From Oscillospiraceae bacterium (GTDB taxonomy: Bacteria; Bacillota; Clostridia; Oscillospirales; Oscillospiraceae), in the NCBI GenBank assembly GCA_017936205.1, contig JAGBGB010000357.1:1-5897 (forward strand): a DNA stretch of 5,897 nucleotides. Direction: 5' to 3'. The first letter of the stretch is position 1. Every line of letters starts with the position of its first letter. Made by a program: the position numbers and the translations under genes. Below the pieces are notes generated by a model. It made no database searches and was not told where the DNA came from. It saw only the letters and a list, made by a program, of their open reading frames with translations. Shown here one piece after another: positions 1 to 5,034 of this stretch.

Positions 1-168
1 CCTAAGGGTAAGGGTGCCGGTTTTCTCATTCCCCTCATAGGTTTCCAGCGTACTTTCCACATAGACCGTAGCCATGTCAAAGCCCGCCAGAAGGCTCTTG
101 GGAACCAGTAGGTTCACGGAAATATCGCTTGCAAGATTCAGACTGTGATTCAGCTTCAGGGAGCTATC
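1..168 (-). other. Start of a further C-terminal module, cut by the window edge
   Basis: Residues about 1611-1666 (LKLNHSLNLASDISVNLLV, then PKSLLAGF and a strand with E-T-Y-E-G-N-E) follow the last cohesin. The opening resembles modules in Clostridia surface proteins that begin with a hydrophobic strand, an S-L-x-L / D-I-S-V-N-x-x-V pair and then a helix. No family name can be given. The anchoring device of the protein (sortase signal, SLH repeats, its own dockerin or none) must lie beyond this point. Confidence 0.45.
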
Positions 169-3100
169 CTCCACAGGCTGCGCTACCCTCAGGGAGATGG
201 GCTCGCACTGCAGTGTAAGGGTCTGCCATGCTTCGTTGTAGGTGTTCTCTTCTACGCAGTCCCACAGCAGCTCGTACACGCCTGCTGTCAGGGCGGAAAG
301 CTTAACAGTAAAGAGCAGACCGTTTTCTGTAACATTCTCGCTGTTGGTCCAGAGCACCTCCAGCATGCCGTTCTGTGCCACATAGTCGAAGCTGCCGCCC
401 CAGCCTGCACCGACGATCACGTCAGTGATCCTCAGGGCGGAGGGATCATAGGGCAGCCGCAGATGATAGCCCATAAGTCCGGGATTCTCTGTCAGCATTA
501 CAGGGATGGAGATCTCAACTCCCGGAGCGGCTGTCTGTGTCTCGGCAGAAATCGTTGGATGTAGGACCACAGCTGTGATTTCCGCCTGTGCAGCTTGGCA
601 TTCCCAACGGTCGTCGTCAATGGTAAAGGCAAAGCCATAGCTGCCCTCAGCCTCTGTACTGACCTTAAAACGCAGGGTCATCAGCAAGCCGTCCTCCCCT
701 GCGGCGGAGATCTCGTTGAGCAGGATCTTCAGCTTCCCATCCTGCTGAGTGATTCTGAACACAGCATCAGAGCTTCCTACGGACTGCACATAGTCAAAGA
801 ACTGCTTATCATAGCTCATGGTGAATACAGAGAATTCTTCCACACCTACATTGTTCTTAATATACACGGGAACATCCAGATACTGTCCTGCCTCTGCTGT
901 TAAGGCATCGGAGTAGAAGGTGGGCTTCTCTACCCGCTCTACCCGGATCACGGCAGAGCTGCAATGGAACTGTACGCCTTCGTAGCTGCCATTGAAGGAA
1001 TCCTCCTCCAAATAGTTGACTGTAACCTCACTGTCTCCTGCTGCTCCCTGGGGTAAAACACGGAAATTTACGGAGAACAGCAGCCCATCATCGGAATATT
1101 CCTCGGAATGGCTCCACAGGAGCTTCAGACTTCCGGGCTCGGCGTAGCCCTTATTCCAACCGATGGTGCCCGACATATTCCCGGAAAGGGTCTCCGGCTC
1201 CAGCACAGAGGCATCATAGCGCAGCTCCACTCCAAGGCCCATTAAGCCTGTGTTCCCGGAAATATAGATAGGAACCGTAATTTCCTCCCCGGTTTTCGCA
1301 CTGAGATCCTCGGAATAGAGGGTTGGCTTCTCCAACACCCGTATCTGGTAGAAGGCGGCAACCACCACGTCTCCCCGGCGATAGTTCACATTGACGGTGC
1401 TGCTTTCAGAAGCCTTGGAAAGGTCATAGACATATTCAAATTCCCCACTGTTGGTGATCAGCTGCTGGGTTCCGTTGTTATATTCCACCAAGGCTGTTAA
1501 GCCCCGGGTTTGGAGGGCACCGGTCCCCTCTTCCTCTGCTGTAACATAGTAGGTCAAGACCTTGGGAAGGCTGATCAGCGTAAGGGAAACGGGAACCACC
1601 TGTGTTACCTGAACCGTAAAGGAGGCACTTAAGCCGCCATAGTACACCGTCACAAGCTGGGTGCCCGGGGTATTCAATCGGGTGGGCATACAAACCATGC
1701 CCTCTGTTACCGTCTGTACCGTACCATCGGAATAGTGCGCCTGTAAACGCAGTCCCTCTGTGAGAACGCTCTCTCCGCAGTAGTAGCTCAGCTTATTGGG
1801 CTCGGAGAGAATAGACAGGGATTGGAGATAGGGTCCCTCCTCGGGAAGCTCCTCCCAGAATGCCAGCAGCGTCATATCCTCCCTTACCACATAATCGGCA
1901 GTGATCAGCAGGTCCTCCTGCTCCGTTTCCAGGAACCAGCCTAAGAAACGGTACCCTGCCTGGGCAGGTGTAGGCAGAGGCCCTATGGCTGAGCCTGTAT
2001 AAACCTCTATGGTAGTAAGCTGTCGGGAGTCGTTGTTGCTGTCGAGGGTCACTGTGGTGGTATAGGGCACAAAGGGATACCCATTCTCCTCAGCATATTG
2101 CCGCGCATAGCTGTCGTAATAGCCGTAAATGGTCTTCAAACCGCTGCCGGAGAAGGCATCGGCACCAATGCTCTGTACCTGCTGTCCCAGATGGATCTCT
2201 GTCAGATACTTACAGCCTGCAAAGGCATAGGGGCGGATCCTTACCACAGAGGCAGGCAGATGATAGCTGCCCTTCAATCCCCCGGGGTAGGAGATCAGCT
2301 GCTTCATGTCCTTGGAATACAGCACAGAGTCCACCGTTTGATATGCCCCATTGCCCTTCTGCACTGTCAGCTCCGACAGTTGGCTGAACCATGACAAGGC
2401 GCCATCCTCGATCTGACTGACGGAGGAAGAGATCTGCAGGGATCGTAGCCCTGTTTCCCCCTCTCTTGCGAACAGGGAGAAATTGGACTCGATTTTCGTT
2501 GTGCCGCCGCTGAGCACCAAATTGCTGTCGCCGCTGCCGGGTCGGAAGCCGTAAACCACACCGTTCAGGATCACGACTCCCTGAGCCTTGGATGTATACC
2601 AGGGCGTATCCTCAAAAACATTCTCTCCAAAGCTCTTCACCGTCTTGGGCAGGGTGATCCCGGTGAGCTGCTCACAGCCAGCGAAGCTGTTGTTACCAAT
2701 ATAGCTGATCTCTCCCGTGATCTGAACAGCCTTTAGGGTGAGCCTCTTGGCATACCAAGGGGCCTCCCCTACTGCATAGTCAGGCAGAGCGCCGGAGCCG
2801 TGAATATAGAGGGTAGCGTTCTCCTCCTGATAGCGGTAGGAGAACCCGGCTGCCTGCTGATAGAAGCCCAGGCTGCGGAATGGGATCCCATGCTCTGTGG
2901 CATAGGTCTCCGCCGTAGAGCCGGAATACCCAATGATCTCTGACAGATTTTCCGGCAGCTCACAGAGCTGACACAGAGGACTCTCCACTCTTAGGCTGCT
3001 CAGTGCCGTACAGCCGTCCAGCGCCCCCTGTCCCAGCTGCTCCACGGTTTCGGGCAGCACCAAAACAGAAACATTGGACAGATCCGCAAAGGCATTGCTA

Positions 3101-4998
3101 CCGATGGCACTCACGCCCTTCTCTACCACCAGCTCCCGAATATAGCCCGAGAGCAGGGAGAAGGGAGATGCGCCCTCGGCATAATCCATCAGGGCTCCCG
3201 TTCCGCTGATCACAAGACGGTTGCCCCTCAGCTCCCAGGACAGTCCCTCACCGCAGGGCAGCAGCTCATTGGGGATCCAGCAAGCGTATACGGTTCGCTC
3301 CCCTGTGAAATCCACAATCTCAGTGGCTTCCACCAAGGTACCCCCCTTGGGCTCCGTATACCAGCCCAAGAACTTGTAGCCCTGCCGCTCAGGTACAGGC
3401 AGCTCCCCGATGGGCTTGTGGTAGGTTACACTGACAGCATCTGTCCCGGTGCCTCCCTGTGCATCTAAAAGCAGGGTATAGCTGTTGGCAGTCCAGGCGG
3501 CATAGAGGCTGTGGGGGGTATTCTGTGTCATGACCGTATCGGCTGTAACAAGGCTCCCCCCGTTTCTCTGGGTGTACCAGCCTGCAAAGCTGTAGCCGGT
3601 TCGCCGGGGCTGAGGCAAGGTGCCGTAGGCCTGAGCACAGTAGGCACTGCGTTCCATGGGTGTGCTGCAGATCCCGTCAGCCGAAAGAGACTGACCGGTA
3701 AAGCTCACAGAAAACTGCAGCTTCATCTGATCGAAGCTTGCACTTCCCTCTGAGGTCCACAGCCAAATGAGAATGCTCTGTATATTCTGGGACTGATAGT
3801 CTGTCAGGGGGCCGGTGGAAATGGTATACCAGCCTCCGTCTGCAGGGGGATAGACTCCCATGGTACAGCGATCCTGAGACAGCGCTTTGGAATTAAGAGG
3901 GGCTCCCTCCAACACCAGGCAAGCATTGTCCAGCCGCTGAGTCCCCTCTAAGCAGCGGACAGAAAGATTGACATAGCTACCCACAGGCAGTGTCTCATCC
4001 AGAGGAAAGCGATAGAGCTCAAGACTTGTCCCCTCTATGCTCTGCCCCCCTGTGTGAAAGGTGAAGGACTCGTCAGCAGAGTCATAGACCACAGAAACGC
4101 CACTGTGAGAATAGGACAGGGTTCCGTCTGCCTCCTTGTTCCAGCCGGACTCCACTGTGGGAGCACGCATCCGATTCACAGGGACAGAGTCGTAATTCAC
4201 GTCAAAGCGGACATTGGTCAGCAGCAAGTACTTGACCCATTCCTGCACATTGGAAACCCCGGAGCCGGTGGGCATTGTGGCACTTTCCAGCTTCTCAACC
4301 TTACTGTAGCAGAACATCTTGTAGTAATCTGTATAGGAGCTGGTGTAATAATTAAATCTGTACCAGAACCGGGTTCCCTGGGTCGCGGCATAGCTGCTGC
4401 GATCACTCAGGGGAACCTCATACCATTGGTAGCCGGCGTTTGCATCTGCCGTAGAGTAGGTGCCCCCGGGAGCCTTGCTGTAATTGGTGGTAGAAACAAA
4501 GGCGCCGAAGTACTTATATCCGTATCCACGGGTTCCCTTCTGATAGTAAATATTTCTCCATGCGCTGGAGGCTGCCGCACCGCCGCAGTCATACATCCAG
4601 TGCCAGTAGACATAGCCGGCAAAGGTGTTGGAAACCTCTCGCTTTGCGGTCTGGGTCTCAGAGGCGGTATAAGCACTCTTCCTCCAACCGGTATAATAGC
4701 TGTGGGTGGGATCATATCCCGAGGGGAAGCTTGCGTAGTGTGCAGCACCGTTTCCGGATTTGACCCAATAGCTGCCTGTCTGGGTATAGCCTGCCAGAGA
4801 GGTTTCCTTCGATTCCGTGGTGGTGGTTAGGTCGTAGGTGTACTTCCGATCGGTGATCTGTGCCCAGGAAGGAGCCTCCGATGCCAAGACCCAATCGGAT
4901 ACACCGCTTGCCGCCCGGGGGCTGACTGTGGGCAGCAGTGCCAGCAAGAGCACCGCCACCAGCACAGAAGCCGTAAGGCGTTTGCATTTCATTTTCAT
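1..4998 (-). CDS. Large secreted multi-module protein with LRR_5, InlB B-type repeats, Ig-like domains and three cohesin-type modules (3' end outside window)
   Basis: An unbroken frame runs from ATG 4998 to the window edge: 1,666 codons, with no stop and no frameshift seen on reading it through. The start is set by AAGGAG eight bases upstream and by a clear signal peptide. Modules by residue: signal peptide 1-30; Tyr/Trp-rich module 36-235; beta-sandwich-like region 280-430; InlB B-type repeats 431-502 and 507-574; LRR_5 (BspA-like) 581-978; InlB B-type repeat 983-1048; Ig-like domains 1057-1132 and 1136-1222; cohesin-type modules 1224-1355, 1358-1478 and 1480-1605; start of another module from about 1610. 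LRR_5, InlB repeats and Ig-like domains are known for surface adhesion and as spacers; cohesins bind dockerins. The protein probably acts outside the cell as a scaffold or adhesin, receiving dockerin proteins such as the one encoded just upstream. How it is anchored cannot be seen, because the C-terminus is missing. No enzyme active site was recognised. It may be co-transcribed with the dockerin gene. Confidence 0.95.
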   Translation of the reverse strand, partial: MKMKCKRLTASVLVAVLLLALLPTVSPRAASGVSDWVLASEAPSWAQITDRKYTYDLTTTTESKETSLAGYTQTGSYWVKSGNGAAHYASFPSGYDPTHSYYTGWRKSAYTASETQTAKREVSNTFAGYVYWHWMYDCGGAAASSAWRNIYYQKGTRGYGYKYFGAFVSTTNYSKAPGGTYSTADANAGYQWYEVPLSDRSSYAATQGTRFWYRFNYYTSSYTDYYKMFCYSKVEKLESATMPTGSGVSNVQEWVKYLLLTNVRFDVNYDSVPVNRMRAPTVESGWNKEADGTLSYSHSGVSVVYDSADESFTFHTGGQSIEGTSLELYRFPLDETLPVGSYVNLSVRCLEGTQRLDNACLVLEGAPLNSKALSQDRCTMGVYPPADGGWYTISTGPLTDYQSQNIQSILIWLWTSEGSASFDQMKLQFSVSFTGQSLSADGICSTPMERSAYCAQAYGTLPQPRRTGYSFAGWYTQRNGGSLVTADTVMTQNTPHSLYAAWTANSYTLLLDAQGGTGTDAVSVTYHKPIGELPVPERQGYKFLGWYTEPKGGTLVEATEIVDFTGERTVYACWIPNELLPCGEGLSWELRGNRLVISGTGALMDYAEGASPFSLLSGYIRELVVEKGVSAIGSNAFADLSNVSVLVLPETVEQLGQGALDGCTALSSLRVESPLCQLCELPENLSEIIGYSGSTAETYATEHGIPFRSLGFYQQAAGFSYRYQEENATLYIHGSGALPDYAVGEAPWYAKRLTLKAVQITGEISYIGNNSFAGCEQLTGITLPKTVKSFGENVFEDTPWYTSKAQGVVILNGVVYGFRPGSGDSNLVLSGGTTKIESNFSLFAREGETGLRSLQISSSVSQIEDGALSWFSQLSELTVQKGNGAYQTVDSVLYSKDMKQLISYPGGLKGSYHLPASVVRIRPYAFAGCKYLTEIHLGQQVQSIGADAFSGSGLKTIYGYYDSYARQYAEENGYPFVPYTTTVTLDSNNDSRQLTTIEVYTGSAIGPLPTPAQAGYRFLGWFLETEQEDLLITADYVVREDMTLLAFWEELPEEGPYLQSLSILSEPNKLSYYCGESVLTEGLRLQAHYSDGTVQTVTEGMVCMPTRLNTPGTQLVTVYYGGLSASFTVQVTQVVPVSLTLISLPKVLTYYVTAEEEGTGALQTRGLTALVEYNNGTQQLITNSGEFEYVYDLSKASESSTVNVNYRRGDVVVAAFYQIRVLEKPTLYSEDLSAKTGEEITVPIYISGNTGLMGLGVELRYDASVLEPETLSGNMSGTIGWNKGYAEPGSLKLLWSHSEEYSDDGLLFSVNFRVLPQGAAGDSEVTVNYLEEDSFNGSYEGVQFHCSSAVIRVERVEKPTFYSDALTAEAGQYLDVPVYIKNNVGVEEFSVFTMSYDKQFFDYVQSVGSSDAVFRITQQDGKLKILLNEISAAGEDGLLMTLRFKVSTEAEGSYGFAFTIDDDRWECQAAQAEITAVVLHPTISAETQTAAPGVEISIPVMLTENPGLMGYHLRLPYDPSALRITDVIVGAGWGGSFDYVAQNGMLEVLWTNSENVTENGLLFTVKLSALTAGVYELLWDCVEENTYNEAWQTLTLQCEPISLRVAQPVEDSSLKLNHSLNLASDISVNLLVPKSLLAGFDMATVYVESTLETYEGNEKTGTLTLR
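184..561 (-). repeat. Cohesin-type module 3
   Basis: Residues 1480-1605. It carries the pattern V-E-I-S-I-P-V-M-L, N-P-G-L-M-G-Y, L-P-Y-D-P-S-A-L, a glycine-rich turn, L-E-V-L-W-T-N-S, N-G-L-L-F-T-V and the late E-E-N-T-Y-N-E motif, closing with P-I-S-L-R-V. GLMG, the Trp after the central strand and the late acidic motif are shared with module 1. It is the clearest cohesin candidate of the three for dockerin binding. Confidence 0.88.
565..927 (-). repeat. Cohesin-type module 2 (divergent)
   Basis: Residues 1358-1478. The fold pattern is kept: Y-S-D-A-L-T-A-E-A-G-Q-Y-L-D-V-P-V-Y-I, F-T-M-S-Y-D, L-K-I-L-L, E-D-G-L-L-M-T-L-R-F-K-V and a closing A-E-I-T-A-V-V. It lacks the GLMG motif (V-G-V-E-E-F instead), the Trp after the central strand (L-L-N instead of L-W-S) and the late E-x-D-S-F-N motif, and is shorter by about ten residues. 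It may have a different partner or only a structural role. Confidence 0.8.
934..1329 (-). repeat. Cohesin-type module 1
   Basis: Residues 1224-1355. It shows the cohesin strand order: Y-S-E-D-L-S-A-K-T-G-E-E-I-T-V-P-I-Y-I, then G-L-M-G-L-G-V-E-L-R-Y-D-A-S-V-L, then L-K-L-L-W-S, then D-D-G-L-L-F-S-V-N-F-R-V, then S-E-V-T-V-N-Y, and a closing A-V-I-R-V. The signature matches the Clostridia cohesin form that carries NxGLMG and a late E-x-D-S-F-N motif. Cohesins bind dockerins through one face of a nine-strand beta sandwich. It is more like module 3 than the adjacent module 2. Confidence 0.88.
1333..1830 (-). other. Two Ig-like domains (Big_3-like)
   Basis: Residues 1057-1132 match the bacterial Ig-like type 3 pattern: L-Q-S-L-S-I-L, P-N-K-L-S-Y-Y-x-G-E, G-L-R-L-Q-A-H-Y-S-D-G-T, then a Pro-Gly turn and V-T-V-Y-Y-G-G-L-S-A-S-F-T-V-Q-V. 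Residues 1136-1222 are a more divergent copy with L-P-K-V-L-T-Y-Y, L-T-A-L-V-E-Y-N-N-G-T and a closing F-Y-Q-I-R-V; its central part has an insertion (residues 1154-1162, Glu/Gly-rich). They separate the LRR part from the cohesin part and probably act as a spacer arm. Confidence 0.8.
1855..2052 (-). repeat. Third InlB B-type repeat
   Basis: Residues 983-1048 repeat the pattern seen before the LRR region: VTLDSNNDS, then PLPTPAQAGYRFLGWF, then ITADYVV, then a closing L-L-A-F-W. It follows the LRR block directly, so InlB-type repeats flank the LRR region on both sides. The D-S-N-N-D turn differs from the usual GG turn. Confidence 0.88.
2065..3258 (-). repeat. LRR_5 (BspA-like leucine-rich repeat) region in two blocks
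   Basis: Residues 581-978 carry BspA-type repeats of the form I-G-x-N-A-F-x-x-x-x-x-L-x-x-L-x-L-P-x-x-V. Clear units include AIGSNAFADLSNV, YIGNNSFAGCEQLTGITLP, RIRPYAFAGCKYLTEIHL and SIGADAFSGSGLKTI. The region divides into two blocks. Each opens with the strand-and-turn motif L-x-I-x-G-x-G-A-L-x-D-Y-A (ISGTGALMDYA, IHGSGALPDYA) and closes with a capping motif, IGYSGSTAETYATEHGIPF at 689-707 and YGYYDSYARQYAEENGYPF at 958-976. LRR_5 proteins are known for host-protein and cell-cell binding; the ligand here is unknown. Confidence 0.95.
3277..3708 (-). repeat. Two tandem InlB B-type (Listeria-Bacteroides) repeats
   Basis: Residues 431-502 and 507-574 are two copies of the family's pattern: a strand, then hydrophobic-P-x-P-x-R-x-G-Y-x-F-x-G-W-Y-T, then G-G-x-L-V, then a closing Y-A-x-W. 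The cores are RRTGYSFAGWYT in the first and ERQGYKFLGWYT in the second; the closers are LYAAW and VYACW. The first copy is atypical at its start, where the usual DANGG turn is replaced by a longer Ser/Cys-containing stretch; the second has DAQGG. These beta-grasp-like modules are common spacer or adhesive units in Firmicutes surface proteins. Confidence 0.93.
3709..4161 (-). other. Beta-sandwich-like region, possibly a binding module
   Basis: Residues about 280-430 lie between the aromatic module and the first InlB-type repeat. They show alternating beta-strand-like segments: SFTFHTGG (311-318), LELYRFPLD (326-334), GSYVNLSV (340-347), ILIWLWTSEG (409-418) and a closing F-D-Q-M-K-L-Q-F-S-V (422-431). 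The ending, a Phe followed by a strand with a Lys, resembles carbohydrate-binding-module-like jelly rolls. No named family is recognised, so the binding idea is tentative. Confidence 0.4.
4294..4893 (-). other. Tyr/Trp-rich N-terminal module of unknown function
   Basis: Residues about 36-235 are packed with aromatic residues (for example YYTGWRKSAY, YVYWHWMYDCGG, YKYFGAF, WYEVPLSD, FWYRFNYYTSSY). The opening W-x-x-I-T-D-R-K-Y-T-Y-D pattern and the YVYWHWMY segment resemble aromatic-rich modules I recall from the N-termini of large Clostridia surface proteins; I cannot attach a named family. Cys138 and Cys230 could form a disulfide. Dense surface aromatics would suit glycan or cell-wall binding, but that is inference only. 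Confidence 0.5.
4909..4998 (-). other. Signal peptide (Sec type)
   Basis: Residues 1-30 have a basic start (MKMKCKR), a hydrophobic core of Val, Leu and Ala (about residues 10-22), a Pro at 23, and a small-residue region P-R-A-A-S-G at 27-32 suited to signal peptidase I. Cleavage near A29/A30 is most likely. Cys5 lies before the hydrophobic core, so it is not a lipobox. The protein is therefore exported but not as a lipoprotein. Confidence 0.9.
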
Positions 4999-5006
4999 AA
5001 TCCTGT

Positions 5007-5012
5007 CTCCTT
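5007..5012 (-). promoter_or_regulatory. Ribosome binding site of the cohesin/LRR gene
   Basis: The transcript carries AAGGAG at 5012-5007, with eight bases (4999-5006) between it and the ATG at 4998-4996. This is ideal spacing for a Firmicutes start and selects this ATG over the second in-frame ATG (codon 3, 4992-4990), which would be 14 bases away. The whole gap between the two genes is 23 bases, so the site lies just after the upstream stop codon and no separate promoter is apparent there. Confidence 0.88.
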
Positions 5013-5034
5013 CCCCCTTGGTCAGGACAGGGGG
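5013..5034 (-). promoter_or_regulatory. Possible hairpin over the stop codon, next to the downstream ribosome binding site
   Basis: In the minus-strand transcript CCCCCU (5034-5029) can pair with AGGGGG (5018-5013), giving a six-pair, five-GC stem with a ten-base loop that contains the UGA stop (5024-5022). The stem ends directly beside the AAGGAG of the next gene. An alternative pairing, CCUGUC (5031-5026) with GACAGG (5007-5002), uses overlapping bases and would enclose the Shine-Dalgarno. No U-run follows, so this is not an intrinsic terminator. A role in coupling translation of the two genes is possible but is inference; short GC-rich stems also arise by chance. Confidence 0.35.

Noticed and set aside
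4054..4830. 258-codon open frame on the plus strand opposite the N-terminal part of the large gene
   Set aside because: It lies wholly antisense to a well-supported gene with recognisable domains, and the translation shows no known motif. Long antisense frames are common opposite coding sequence of this composition.
4984..4986. Lipoprotein lipobox at Cys5
   Set aside because: The Cys precedes the hydrophobic core of the signal peptide, whereas a lipobox Cys must follow it.
1..4998. Frameshift or split of the large gene into several smaller genes
   Set aside because: Reading the frame codon by codon from 4998 to 1 gave no stop and continuous recognisable domains, so it is one gene.
1..4998. 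Classical cellulosomal scaffoldin
   Set aside because: No cellulose-binding CBM3 or X2 module is visible, and the LRR_5, InlB-type and Ig-like content is typical of adhesin-like surface proteins.
5013..5034. Intrinsic terminator between the two genes
   Set aside because: The stem is only six pairs and no U-run follows; the next bases are the Shine-Dalgarno of the following gene.
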